Source: an uncultured Lachnospiraceae bacterium (lineage in GTDB: Bacteria > Bacillota > Clostridia > Lachnospirales > Lachnospiraceae). From it: a stretch of 64,000 nucleotides of DNA. Under the pieces are notes generated by a model. That model worked only from the letters and a program-made list of their open reading frames with translations, ran no database searches and was not told the DNA's origin. The stretch covers positions 124,001 through 188,000 of the forward strand of contig CANRNJ010000001.1 in NCBI GenBank assembly GCA_947631955.1. The letters are read 5' to 3'. The translations under genes were made by a program, and so were the position numbers. Shown here piece by piece: positions 26,223 through 35,215 of the stretch. Within the stretch, counting starts at the first letter, position 1, and each line of letters begins with the position of its first letter.

Positions 26223-28033
26223 CAGGCTCCCTCCACGCTGTCTTCCTTTTTCTCAGCCGTCACCGCAATACACAGTTCCTCAAGCTGCTTTTCATCCACC
26301 GTGCCGGGCGCTTCCGTCATCAGACAGGACGCATCCTTAATCTTCGGGAACGCAATGACCTCACGGATATTGTCGGCGCCCGTCAGGAGCATCACGAACC
26401 GGTCAAGGCCGTATGCCAGACCCGCGTGAGGCGGCACACCATACTTAAATGCATTTAACAGGAAGCCGAACTGCGACCAAGCCTGCTCTTTGGTAAAGCC
26501 CAGGACCTCAAACATTTTTTCCTGTATGTCGTCCTGATGGATCCTGACAGAGCCGCCGCCCAGTTCTACGCCGTTTAATACGATGTCGTACGCCTTGGCG
26601 CGCACACGTCCCGGATCGGAGTCGATGTACTGCCAGTCTTCCTCCATCGGCATCGTAAAAGGGTGATGCATCGCCATAAAACGATTCTCCTCATCGCTCC
26701 ATTCAAGCAGCGGGAACTCAACGACCCACAGGAAGTTAAACTTCGACTCGTCGATCAGCCCAAGCTGTTTTCCCAACTCTACGCGCAGCGCGCCGAGCAC
26801 GCTGTACACGATATCCTTCTTATCCGCGGCAAAAAGAAGCAGGTCGCCTTTCTCACCCTTCATGGCCTGAACAAGACGTTCCAGTTCTTCCGGCGTCATG
26901 AATTTGGCAAAAGAAGACTTGTAAGTGCCATCCGCCTGTACGCTTAAATAGGCAAGACCTTTGGCGCCGTATCCCTTGGCAAACTCCACAAGCGCATCGA
27001 TCTTCTTGCGGGGCATTTCCGCCTGTCCTTTCACGTTCAGGCCACGGACGGAGCCGCCGTTTTCAAGCGCCGACGTAAACACGCCGAACCCGCATCCCGC
27101 CACCGTATCGGACACGTCGGTCAATTCCATCGCAAATCTGGTATCGGGCTTATCGGAACCGTACCGGTCCATAGCCTCCTGCCATGTGATGCGGGGCAGA
27201 GGAAGCTGCACGTCGATCCCGACCGCTTCCTTACACACATGGCGGATCAGTCTTTCATTGACCTCTATCACATCGTCCACATCCACAAAGGACAGTTCCA
27301 TATCCGCCTGCGTAAATTCCGGCTGTCTGTCGGCACGAAGATCCTCGTCCCGGAAACATCTCGCTATCTGAAAATAGCGGTCGTATCCCGAACACATAAG
27401 AAGCTGCTTATACAGCTGCGGAGATTGCGGCAGAGCATAAAAGCTGCCCGGATGCACGCGGCTGGGCACCAGATAATCTCTGGCCCCCTCAGGAGTGGAT
27501 TTGCACAGAATCGGCGTTTCGATCTCCAGAAATCCCTCGTCTGCCATAAAGCTGCGCATCTCGGATACGATCCTGCTCCTGAGCATCAGCTTTGCCTGAA
27601 TATCCGGTCTGCGCAGATCCAGATAGCGGTATTTCAAACGGATCTCTTCCTTGGTCTTGGAATCCGCCTCCACAGGAAACGGCGGCGTTTCGGATTCCGA
27701 TAAGATCCGCACCTGTCCGGCACGGACTTCGATCTCTCCGGTCTTTAAATTCTCGTTCACCGCTCCGGAACGCTTCTCCACTCTGCCTGCCACCGCTATG
27801 ACAAACTCGCTCCGCATCTTTTCCGCCTTGGCGAAGGCTTCCGCTCCGCAGTCGTTTTCCTCAAAGATGATCTGCAGGATCCCGGAACGGTCCCTCAGAT
27901 CAACAAAGATGATGCCGCCTTTATTCCTCTGCTTCTGCACCCAGCCCATCACGGTGACTTCCTCGCCCACATTCTGCAAAGACAGTTCCGCACAGCGATG
28001 GGTCCGCTTCCAGCCTTTCATTGATTCCGCCAT
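26222..28033 (-). CDS. aspS: Aspartyl-tRNA synthetase
   Basis: Class II synthetase of the long bacterial type, about 603 residues. The N-terminal OB-fold anticodon domain has VMGWVQKQRNKGGIIFVDLRDRSG. Motif 2 is in RCFRDEDLRADRQPEFTQ, the GAD insertion domain lies in the middle, and motif 3 GLAYGLDRFVMLL is near the end. The start at 28033 follows GAGGAGGATATGG; the track start is 14 codons too early. The gene follows hisS, the usual Firmicute pair. Whether it also charges tRNA-Asn cannot be told from the window, as gatCAB is not present. Confidence 0.96.
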   Translation of the reverse strand: MAESMKGWKRTHRCAELSLQNVGEEVTVMGWVQKQRNKGGIIFVDLRDRSGILQIIFEENDCGAEAFAKAEKMRSEFVIAVAGRVEKRSGAVNENLKTGEIEVRAGQVRILSESETPPFPVEADSKTKEEIRLKYRYLDLRRPDIQAKLMLRSRIVSEMRSFMADEGFLEIETPILCKSTPEGARDYLVPSRVHPGSFYALPQSPQLYKQLLMCSGYDRYFQIARCFRDEDLRADRQPEFTQADMELSFVDVDDVIEVNERLIRHVCKEAVGIDVQLPLPRITWQEAMDRYGSDKPDTRFAMELTDVSDTVAGCGFGVFTSALENGGSVRGLNVKGQAEMPRKKIDALVEFAKGYGAKGLAYLSVQADGTYKSSFAKFMTPEELERLVQAMKGEKGDLLLFAADKKDIVYSVLGALRVELGKQLGLIDESKFNFLWVVEFPLLEWSDEENRFMAMHHPFTMPMEEDWQYIDSDPGRVRAKAYDIVLNGVELGGGSVRIHQDDIQEKMFEVLGFTKEQAWSQFGFLLNAFKYGVPPHAGLAYGLDRFVMLLTGADNIREVIAFPKIKDASCLMTEAPGTVDEKQLEELCIAVTAEKKEDSVEGA

Positions 28034-28147
28034 TTTCCATATCCTCCTCTTTTTTCCGTTACGGCGCTCCCGCACGGTTTCCGCGTTGATCTCTCGGACG
28101 CCGCCTCTATGGGATCCCGTACCGCTTTCCGCTCGCAGTCATGCTTC

Positions 28148-29416
28148 TTAATGCTTCAGTTCTTCTCTGTAAAACTCCTTGAACTCCTCGTAGCCCTGCG
28201 CGGCAAGCTGTTCTTTCTGGAACTTCTTATTCTTGTTCATGCGCGCCACAAAGACCGAATCTCCCTGCTCTCTCTGCTGTCTGGCCTGCTCCATCACCTC
28301 GCACAGTCTGCCGCCGGAGATCCCTTTCTCGACCAGATAAGCCGTCTTTTTACCGGATTTGGGGACCTTAAAGCCGTTCTCCAAAAGCAGCAGGATGATC
28401 CGTTCAAAACCAATGGAAAAACCGCACGCCGGCACATCATGTCCGGTGAAACGTCCCACCATCCCGTCATACCGGCCGCCGCCTCCGCAGCTTCCGCCGA
28501 ACTGCGGCATAGCGATCTCAAAGATCGGTCCTGTATAATAGGACATGCCGCGCACAAGCGTCGGATCAAACACCAAGTCAAAGAAATCTCCCTTGGCCGC
28601 ATTTACGCTTTCTGTGATCTCCAGAAAATTTGTCTTTACTTCCTGCTCCAGACTGTTTCCCAGTTCGTCAAACAAATAGGACACCGCGTCGGGCGCTTTA
28701 TCCATATCTGCAAATAAAGCAAGATACCGGTCGACCACACCCTTGTCGAAACCGCTTTTCAGCAGTTCCTCTTCCACACCCTCGGCGCCGATCTTATCCA
28801 TCTTGTCCAATATGATAAACACCGCGTCATAATCGTCCTGCATAAAGCCACAGTGCGCCGCCATCGCCTTCAATATCCGCCTGTCATTGATGCGGATCTG
28901 AAAATCCCTGAATCCCAGTCTGCCAAGCGTTGTGGTCGCGGCGAGGATCAGCTCGATCTCCGCCAGATTCGATTCCTCGCCGAGAATATCGATGTCGCAT
29001 TGCATAAACTGGCGGTAACGCCCTCTCTGAGGTCTTTCCGCGCGCCACACATTTCCCATCTGCAGCGCTTTGAAAGGCGACGGCAGTTCGTTGGTATGAT
29101 TGGAATAATACCGCACTAACGGCACGGTCAGATCGTACCTTAATCCGCCGTCCACCAGATCGTCCTCTTCCTTCGCTTCATCAAGCCTTAACTTTTCGCC
29201 CCGTTTCAGGATCTTGAAGATCAGCTTCTCATTCTCGCCTCCGGCCTTGCAGTTTAAGTTGGCAAGATTCTCCACACAGGGCGTTTCAATGGAGTTGAAA
29301 CCGAACGACATATAAGTGTCCTTGATAACGCCGATCACATAATCCCGGATCTCCATCTCCTCCGGAAGGATATCTTTCATGCCCGCCACGGGCTTTTTGC
29401 TCAGTGTCTGTGCCAT
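28148..29416 (-). CDS. hisS: Histidyl-tRNA synthetase
   Basis: Class II synthetase, 422 residues. Motif 2 is in GNVWRAERPQRGRYRQFMQCDIDI, the histidine-specific loops are LVRGMSYYTGPIFE and GGGGRYDGMVG, and motif 3 is FSIGFERI. The C-terminal anticodon domain is present. AGGAG precedes the ATG. A promoter lies about 90 bp upstream. The 199-bp leader region has no T-box signature (no AGGGTGGNACCGCG), so control is probably not by a T-box. Confidence 0.95.
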   Translation of the reverse strand: MAQTLSKKPVAGMKDILPEEMEIRDYVIGVIKDTYMSFGFNSIETPCVENLANLNCKAGGENEKLIFKILKRGEKLRLDEAKEEDDLVDGGLRYDLTVPLVRYYSNHTNELPSPFKALQMGNVWRAERPQRGRYRQFMQCDIDILGEESNLAEIELILAATTTLGRLGFRDFQIRINDRRILKAMAAHCGFMQDDYDAVFIILDKMDKIGAEGVEEELLKSGFDKGVVDRYLALFADMDKAPDAVSYLFDELGNSLEQEVKTNFLEITESVNAAKGDFFDLVFDPTLVRGMSYYTGPIFEIAMPQFGGSCGGGGRYDGMVGRFTGHDVPACGFSIGFERIILLLLENGFKVPKSGKKTAYLVEKGISGGRLCEVMEQARQQREQGDSVFVARMNKNKKFQKEQLAAQGYEEFKEFYREELKH

Positions 29417-29510
29417 AACATACTCCTAGATATAAAAAGATCATAATAGATTCCGTATTTCTGCCGCCGGATCTTACCGTCGTATTCTGCCCTCAAATTT
29501 TACTGCTACG

Positions 29511-29539
29511 ATTTTACACTTTTTCAGCGGTTTTTTCAA
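29511..29539 (-). promoter_or_regulatory. Promoter of hisS-aspS
   Basis: TTGAAA, 17-bp spacer, TAAAAT on the minus strand, with the transcript start near 29504. Confidence 0.63.
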
Positions 29540-29615
29540 TCCTGCATTGTCAGACGCACGCTTAACAGATCCTTTTTTCTGACTGCTCTGCCCACGGCTG
29601 ATTCCGGCGTCCATC

Positions 29616-30458
29616 CTAATAACCGAAACTTACAGTCACCACTCCGTTGGCTGCCGACGCATGTATCACGAGCGGATATCGGAAAGTGTTTGTAAACTTT
29701 AAGTCTTTGCTCCCCGACGCGATCGTTGCGTCCATACCTTCCGGTATATAGCTGACCGCTCTGGAATGGGGGTGCCGTTCCGTCGCTTTGATGCCGCATT
29801 GCAGCATTGCGGCATAGGTAGTGGACGACACCTGACAGATGCCGCCGCCCACGCCCTGCACTACGGAGCTGTTCACAAACATAGGCGCCTTCACAAAACC
29901 GTTCTCAGTCGTTCTGGGGCCGACCGTTTCGCTGAAAGAGAAACTCTGGCCGGGCTGTATCACCGTACCGTCGATCGCAGCGGCCGCCAGTTCGATATTG
30001 CGCGCCCGGCTCTGCGCAGGATCAAAAGTGGTAGAATACGAGCCGATCACGTTCATCTGCGGCACAGTTCCGGCTGTGGATACAACTCCTCCCGATGCGA
30101 TGCGCCCCTCTTTCTTTCCGTATTTCATGTAATGAAGATAATAACTCTTCAGATCTCCGCCGAAAGCGATCCGCAGATCCGGGTAATTATTCCGGTAGAC
30201 TTCCACGTTGAATTCCGCGTTCCCGTTTCTTCCCTCGCTCATACCGTACGATATAAAGTGCTGAAGCAGCGCTTGATCGTCTTTGCCGATGGCGCTGCGC
30301 AGATCCGGATAAGCATTGTAGTAATAATCCGCGTCAAACACGGCGGAATAATCGGTCTTGCCCGCGGCTGCGGCCGGAAGCGGCGCCAAACCTGCCGCCA
30401 AAAGCAGAACTGCGGCCAGCATCGACCATACTCTGATAGTGATAGCTCTGTTTTTCAT
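29616..30458 (-). CDS. Secreted VanW-domain protein with two YPDL repeats
   Basis: A 280-residue exported protein. The signal peptide is MKNRAITIRVWSMLAAVLLLAAGLAPLPAAAA. Two repeats of about 37 residues follow (FDADYYYNAYPDLRSAIG...YGMSEGR and FNVEVYRNNYPDLRIAFG...YGKKEGR). The C-terminal half is a VanW-like domain (RARNIELAAAAIDGTVIQPGQSFSFSETVGPRT, then GGGICQVSSTTYAA). VanW-like proteins are linked to cell-wall modification but lack a proven activity. AGAGGAG fixes the start; the track start is ten codons early. It is monocistronic by position, with its own upstream region facing the divergent CapA gene. Confidence 0.85.
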   Translation of the reverse strand: MKNRAITIRVWSMLAAVLLLAAGLAPLPAAAAGKTDYSAVFDADYYYNAYPDLRSAIGKDDQALLQHFISYGMSEGRNGNAEFNVEVYRNNYPDLRIAFGGDLKSYYLHYMKYGKKEGRIASGGVVSTAGTVPQMNVIGSYSTTFDPAQSRARNIELAAAAIDGTVIQPGQSFSFSETVGPRTTENGFVKAPMFVNSSVVQGVGGGICQVSSTTYAAMLQCGIKATERHPHSRAVSYIPEGMDATIASGSKDLKFTNTFRYPLVIHASAANGVVTVSFGY

Positions 30459-30593
30459 AATAATCTCCTCTATTCTATCTTTTTGCATACATCATACTAT
30501 AACACATCCACATGCCTTTCGGAAAATATATTTTAAAAAATTTTAAATTTTTTTCGTTCCCCGCCGGTAATTACAGTCGTTTCATGACAAAAG

Positions 30594-30621
30594 TTGACAA
30601 ATAAGAAAAAAAGGTTATGAT
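30594..30621 (+). promoter_or_regulatory. Promoter of the CapA-like gene
   Basis: TTGACA, 16-bp spacer, TATGAT, about 60 bp before the chosen start at 30680. The VanW-type gene is divergent, and its own candidate -10 (TATAGT near 30500) is weak. Confidence 0.63.
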
Positions 30622-30679
30622 ACTTATGATACATACAGGCGTTACGATGCCGATACAGACTGCACAAAAGGATCATGAC

Positions 30680-32158
30680 ATGAAACACACTTTAAGACAT
30701 CACCGCTTTCCATACAGACTCTGTGCGATCACCCTGCTTCTGCTCTGTTTAAGCGCGCAGCTGCGGGGCTGCGGACCGGCTCAGGGCGAACCAGCTGCGG
30801 CTCTTACCGAAGACCGCGGCGGCGCGGCGGCGCAGCCTGAAGATCCCCAAAGCGGGACCGGCTCGTCCGAAAAAACTTCCGCACCCGAAGACGATACGCT
30901 GTCCGGAGAGATTTCCGCATCTGAAAGCGATACGCCGTCCGAAGAGATTTCCGCGTCCGAAAGCGATACGCCGTCCGGAGAAGTTTCCGCATCCGAAGAC
31001 GGTACACTGTCCGAGGAAACTTCCGAAGACGAAGATTCCCCGGAGGAATACGACATCACCTGCATGGCATTGGGGGACAACCTCATGCATATGGGTATCA
31101 TCAAGACCGGCTTGAAGGAAGACGGAAGCTGTGATTTCTCGTTCCTTTTTTCAACGATCACCGATTACCTTGACCGGGCCGACATCCGCATGATCAATCA
31201 GGAAACCGTGCTTGCAGGCAATGAGCGCGGGTTCTCCGGATTTCCCCGCTTCAACTCTCCCACGGAAGTCGGCGACGCCATTGCCGACGCGGGTTTCAAC
31301 GTCGTGCTGCATGCTTCCAACCATACCGCCGATCAGGGATGCGACGGGCTGATCTCCTGTGCCGAATTCTGGGAGAACGAACATCCGGAAGTCCTTCTGG
31401 CCGGCATCACGGCCGAAGACAGACAGTCCGGGGAAAGCGCTGACGGGAACATCCCTCTGCTCACCGTTAAAGACGTCACTTTTGCGATCCTGAATTATAC
31501 CTACGGGCCAAATGCGGAGATTCTGGACCAATCCCTGATGGGCCGTCTGAATATGCTCTGCGCCTATGACCCGCAGAGCGGAAGGATCGATTTTACCTCT
31601 CTAAATCCCGGCGTGATAAGCGATATCAAAGAAGCAAAACAAAAAGCAGACATTGTGATCGTCTGCCCTCACTGGGGTACCGAATATACCACGTCGCCTT
31701 CTCAATATCAGCGTTCTTTTGCGGCCGAAATGGCCGAAGCCGGCGCCGATCTCATTATCGGCACCCATCCCCATGTCCCGCAGCCGATAGAATGGATCAC
31801 ATCACAGGACGGCCGCAGGACCCTCTGTTATTACTCTCTCGGCAATTATGCTTCCACTCAGAAACAAACCATCTGCATGTTGGAAGAAATGGCATGGATC
31901 CGCTTTCATGTGTCCGAGGACGGCGTTTCGATCGATGAAGACGCCAGCGGCGCGCTCCCTCTGGTATGCCATTATACAAGCGGGCCCGTCCGTTTTGAAG
32001 GCGTCTACCCGTTGGAAGATTACACCGAAGAGATGGCGGAAGCCCACGGCATCCGGGACTACGGCGGAGTGATCCTCCGGCTCGACGAACTCCAGCAGAA
32101 AGCACAGGAGATCCTCGGAGATATGGCGCTTTCCAAATCGGATATCCTGAACCCCTGA
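30680..32158 (+). CDS. CapA-family lipoprotein (metallophosphatase-like, PgsA/CapA domain)
   Basis: A 492-residue surface protein. The N-terminal hydrophobic segment ends LSAQLRGC, an imperfect lipobox (Arg at -2). A Ser/Glu/Asp-rich linker with four 12-residue repeats spans about 71-120. The CapA domain follows, with ALGDNLMHMGI, MINQETVLAG, NHTADQG, CPHWGTEY and IGTHPHVPQP, which form the two-metal site of the calcineurin-like fold. Relatives take part in poly-gamma-glutamate capsule export, but no capBC genes are near, so another surface polymer is possible. The start follows AAAGGA; the track start is 21 codons early. Its stop is four bases from that of the convergent NlpC/P60 gene. Confidence 0.88.
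   Translation: MKHTLRHHRFPYRLCAITLLLLCLSAQLRGCGPAQGEPAAALTEDRGGAAAQPEDPQSGTGSSEKTSAPEDDTLSGEISASESDTPSEEISASESDTPSGEVSASEDGTLSEETSEDEDSPEEYDITCMALGDNLMHMGIIKTGLKEDGSCDFSFLFSTITDYLDRADIRMINQETVLAGNERGFSGFPRFNSPTEVGDAIADAGFNVVLHASNHTADQGCDGLISCAEFWENEHPEVLLAGITAEDRQSGESADGNIPLLTVKDVTFAILNYTYGPNAEILDQSLMGRLNMLCAYDPQSGRIDFTSLNPGVISDIKEAKQKADIVIVCPHWGTEYTTSPSQYQRSFAAEMAEAGADLIIGTHPHVPQPIEWITSQDGRRTLCYYSLGNYASTQKQTICMLEEMAWIRFHVSEDGVSIDEDASGALPLVCHYTSGPVRFEGVYPLEDYTEEMAEAHGIRDYGGVILRLDELQQKAQEILGDMALSKSDILNP
30893..31036 (+). repeat. Four 36-bp tandem repeats in the CapA linker
   Basis: Units encode DTLSGEISASES, DTPSEEISASES, DTPSGEVSASED and GTLSEETSEDED. They form a flexible acidic spacer between the membrane anchor and the catalytic domain, and are likely to vary in copy number between strains. 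Confidence 0.85.
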
Positions 32159-32162
32159 AGGC

Positions 32163-33458
32163 TCAGTCGATCACATTTTTCACCCCTATGATCGTATCAT
32201 AATCCGCCGGTCCGATGATAACGCCCTTTTTGGAATTGGCGGCATGCAGGATCTGTCCGCCGCCGATATATAACGCCACATGGCTGCATTTCCCGCCGGA
32301 ACCGTAACAGATAATGTCGCCCGGCTGCGCCTGACTGTAATCAATGCTTCTTCCCGAACCCGAAAACTGGCTTCCCGGCGTTCTGCCGATGGAATATCCA
32401 AATGCCGCATAAGTAAAACAGGTAAACCCGGAACAGTCCGTACCGCCTGCCAGCGACTGCCCGCCATGCACATATCGGTTGCCAAGATACTGCATTGCAT
32501 AATCCACGATCTGCTGGCGCAGCTGCCCGTTATCGCTGTATTCGACGGTCGGCGCTGCCGCCATCTCGGTATTTTCCTGCGTCTGTTCTTCCGGCTGACG
32601 GCTGCGTTCGGCCAGCAGTCTTTGCTCTTCAAGTTCCGCGGCCTCCTCTTCCAGCGTCTTGCCGTACACAAATTCATCGGACACTTTCACATACCGGGCC
32701 GCCACATAACCGTCCACGTCGTCGGCATACTGTACTTTCAGCCACTCGCCGTCGTCCTCCAGAACTCTGACGCGTTCTCCCTCGTCGATATATCCCACCC
32801 GGCGGGCGTTGATATCGGCTTCCTGCCGTACATTCAGCCGGTCCGCCAGAACCGTGGCATAGTGTATGACATACTCGTCTATGACTTCGGCCGCGGAATC
32901 CCCGTACAGGAAAAACTCGGCTTTGATATAACCTTCCACATTACCGGAAACCATCCGGAACCATTCGCCGTCTTCTCCCTGCTCTACCGCAAGCACCTGT
33001 GCTACGGCTCCGTCATATATCTTTCCCACCACTTCGCCGGATGTACTGGGGACCGTACGCACATTCACATAATCGTCCACGTCCGCAATGGCGAGATCCG
33101 CATACTCGTCCTCCTGCCGCGCATCTTCCGTATTTTCATCCTGTTCCTGCTGCACAGCCTCTTCCGGGACAGACGCTCCCTGCTCGGATCCGCCGGACTC
33201 CGGCACAGACGCATCCGTCTTCTCTGCATATACGTCATAGACGTCCGCCTCGTCCCTATCCTTCCAGAACGTTTCGGGCGTCACTCCGGCCGCATATGAC
33301 AGACTGTTCTCCTGCACCGGCTCCCTGCCGGAATCCGGCTCCTCTGCCGTCCTTTTCTCTTCATCCGCGGCGTATGTCACGGCGCCGGACGCTGTCCGCC
33401 CCACCGCCATAAGCAATGCCATAACGACCGCCGCAGATACTACCCTGTATCTTACCAT
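32163..33458 (-). CDS. Secreted SH3-domain NlpC/P60 peptidoglycan endopeptidase
   Basis: A 431-residue exported hydrolase. The signal peptide is MVRYRVVSAAVVMALLMAVGRTASG. An acidic linker leads to two bacterial SH3 domains (VDDYVNVRTVPSTSGEVVGKI and ADRLNVRQEADINARRVGYI, each about 60 residues). After a Glu/Gln-rich hinge comes the NlpC/P60 domain with catalytic Cys in TDCSGF (342), His in SHVALYIG (393) and His in LHAAN (405). It probably cleaves stem peptides between D-Glu and the diamino acid. It lies 90 bp after the lipoprotein gene, at the end of the Dlt-like operon, and may be read from it. Confidence 0.93.
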   Translation of the reverse strand: MVRYRVVSAAVVMALLMAVGRTASGAVTYAADEEKRTAEEPDSGREPVQENSLSYAAGVTPETFWKDRDEADVYDVYAEKTDASVPESGGSEQGASVPEEAVQQEQDENTEDARQEDEYADLAIADVDDYVNVRTVPSTSGEVVGKIYDGAVAQVLAVEQGEDGEWFRMVSGNVEGYIKAEFFLYGDSAAEVIDEYVIHYATVLADRLNVRQEADINARRVGYIDEGERVRVLEDDGEWLKVQYADDVDGYVAARYVKVSDEFVYGKTLEEEAAELEEQRLLAERSRQPEEQTQENTEMAAAPTVEYSDNGQLRQQIVDYAMQYLGNRYVHGGQSLAGGTDCSGFTCFTYAAFGYSIGRTPGSQFSGSGRSIDYSQAQPGDIICYGSGGKCSHVALYIGGGQILHAANSKKGVIIGPADYDTIIGVKNVID

Positions 33459-33548
33459 TGCCGTTTCTGCCTTCCGTCATGTCATACCCGGATACCGCGC
33501 CTGCCGGTCATTCCGGTACGCATACCCGCAATCGCGTTCATCAACAGT

Positions 33549-34145
33549 CTACTGCTCGACGGCCGTGGAACGGTACTCTATGGATGCCACCGTATCGTTT
33601 TCCAGAATAAAGCACAATTTCATGCCGTCCTTCTCATACACTCTCATGCCGTCTTCCTCTGTCCAGCCGCTTCCGTACGCTTCAACCACTTTATCTTCCG
33701 GATCTCCGATCCCGACGCCTTCCGTCGTGGTAATGGTATCGTCTTTAAAAACCACTGAGGACACATAGTCTTTGTCGTCCGTCGGATAAGTGTCCAGTTC
33801 AAAACTGCCGTAAGTATACACCTTATCGATCCCTTCAAAAGCGCAGCTCGGCGCCTCAAAATAAGAATCCGGCTCCCCCAGCTGCTCTACGACAGGCGCG
33901 GCGTCCATGTCCATGCCGATTACCGTGCCGTCATAAGTAAAGGCGTATCCGCTGTACTGCGCCGTATCTTCCGCCGCAGCGGCATCCTCCGCCTCTTCCG
34001 GCGCCGCCTCCGTCTGCTCTTTCTCCTGCGCCTGCGCGGAAGTTTCCTTTACCGCGACATCGCCCTCTATAGTCTTGACGCCGCTTCCGCAGCCGCACAG
34101 CGCCGCGGTGATCATTATGCTGCTTATCCATACCTTTCTTTTCAT
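33549..34145 (-). CDS. Lipoprotein of unknown function at the end of the Dlt-like operon
   Basis: A 198-residue protein with a lipoprotein signal (MKRKVWISSIMITAALCGCG, lipobox LCGC). An Ala/Glu-rich linker is followed by a compact domain of about 125 residues with strands around VVEQLGEPDSYFEAPSCAF, KVYTYGSFELDTYP and GVGIGDPEDKVVEAYG. The last motif resembles the G.s..dv..lyG pattern of beta-lactamase-inhibitor-like or SmpA/OmlA folds; this is a guess. Its ATG overlaps the DltD-like stop by four bases, so it belongs functionally with that operon. No closer identification. Confidence 0.78.
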   Translation of the reverse strand: MKRKVWISSIMITAALCGCGSGVKTIEGDVAVKETSAQAQEKEQTEAAPEEAEDAAAAEDTAQYSGYAFTYDGTVIGMDMDAAPVVEQLGEPDSYFEAPSCAFEGIDKVYTYGSFELDTYPTDDKDYVSSVVFKDDTITTTEGVGIGDPEDKVVEAYGSGWTEEDGMRVYEKDGMKLCFILENDTVASIEYRSTAVEQ

Positions 34146-35179
34146 TGCTTCTCCATTTCCTCCTCCTGCCTTTTTCGATCCTGCTCATAAGCGGCTGCTT
34201 TATCAGCCCATATCCTGCTTAATCTTTCTTCCGGTCTCCGGTCGGCCAGATGATACTCGTCCCGAAGCACCTGCCCCAGATAAGCCGTTATCTTCTCCGC
34301 GCCGGAAAGATTCAGATGCAGGCCGCCGTCGTAGGTGTCGCTGTTGTAATCCAATCCCGTTTCCTCGGCCAGCTCTAAGAAGTTGATGTACAACAGGCCG
34401 TTCTGTCTGGCATAATCCTCGATCTGCTGCTCCCATTCGTCGTACCAATACGGGTACAGCGAAGGCGCTTTTACCAGAACCAGTTCTATCCCGTTGTCCC
34501 GGCACAGTTTCGTCATTTTATCCAGATACCGATAGGCGTTCTCGCCGAAACGGTAATCCGCCAGCATCTTTCCTTCCGGCACATCCTTCGCCGGTTTTAC
34601 GTCCACCCGCATATAATAACCGTTATGCGATACCTTCCGGTCCGCGAACAGATACTCCACATCTTCCGCTTTCAGGCTGCTCCATCTGGAATGATAGCGC
34701 AGGATCGGAAATACATAATCCAAGAAATGCTCCTCGTCGGTCATGGAAGCCTGTATGGCCTTCACCTTGGCCATAGACCATCTCATTCCCTCCAGACTCA
34801 TCCGGTTGTAAGCCTCGCTCTGCGGCTCGTTATATTTCAGCGCCAGAACGTTAAAAACGACCACCTTCGGTTTCTCATAACGCAGAGTGTCTTCCAGAAG
34901 ATAATAGGACTGCCAGATCAGCTGCTGCGCGCTTCCCCGGATATAACTGTTGATCCCGTAATCCTCCCACAGTATCTTGGGAGAAAAATTCTCGTACACC
35001 TCGCAGTCCCCGATAAAGATCACATCGTGGTCTTTTTCCTCCGCATAATATTCCGCTATCAGCCTGCCCTCCACAACATCCGAAACGTATTTCGGAAGCA
35101 GCAGTTTCTGCAGCATAAACAATGTGGACACGACCACCAAAACGGAACATACCGCCCGGATGATCCTTTTTCGTTTCAT
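34142..35179 (-). CDS. DltD-like SGNH-fold protein with Cys at the nucleophile position
   Basis: A 345-residue membrane-anchored protein: one N-terminal helix (IIRAVCSVLVVVSTLFML), then an SGNH/DltD-like extracellular domain. The block I motif reads FIGDCEVYENFSP where DltD and AlgJ relatives have GSS or GDS, so the nucleophile would be Cys59. The catalytic Asp/His pair is visible as DGGLHLN (D284, H288). A Lys/Glu-rich C-terminal tail follows. In Dlt systems DltD acts outside the membrane with the MBOAT protein to pass D-alanine to teichoic acid. It sits 36 bp after the MBOAT gene. Product class is solid; enzyme activity with Cys is inference. Confidence 0.82.
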   Translation of the reverse strand: MKRKRIIRAVCSVLVVVSTLFMLQKLLLPKYVSDVVEGRLIAEYYAEEKDHDVIFIGDCEVYENFSPKILWEDYGINSYIRGSAQQLIWQSYYLLEDTLRYEKPKVVVFNVLALKYNEPQSEAYNRMSLEGMRWSMAKVKAIQASMTDEEHFLDYVFPILRYHSRWSSLKAEDVEYLFADRKVSHNGYYMRVDVKPAKDVPEGKMLADYRFGENAYRYLDKMTKLCRDNGIELVLVKAPSLYPYWYDEWEQQIEDYARQNGLLYINFLELAEETGLDYNSDTYDGGLHLNLSGAEKITAYLGQVLRDEYHLADRRPEERLSRIWADKAAAYEQDRKRQEEEMEKQ

Positions 35180-35215
35180 ATGTTTCTATGCCTCCCAAAG
35201 CTGTTTATCCTTATG

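Noticed and set aside
29417-29615. T-box riboswitch before hisS
   Set aside because: No T-box consensus and no specifier or antiterminator structure seen; a plain promoter explains the spacer.
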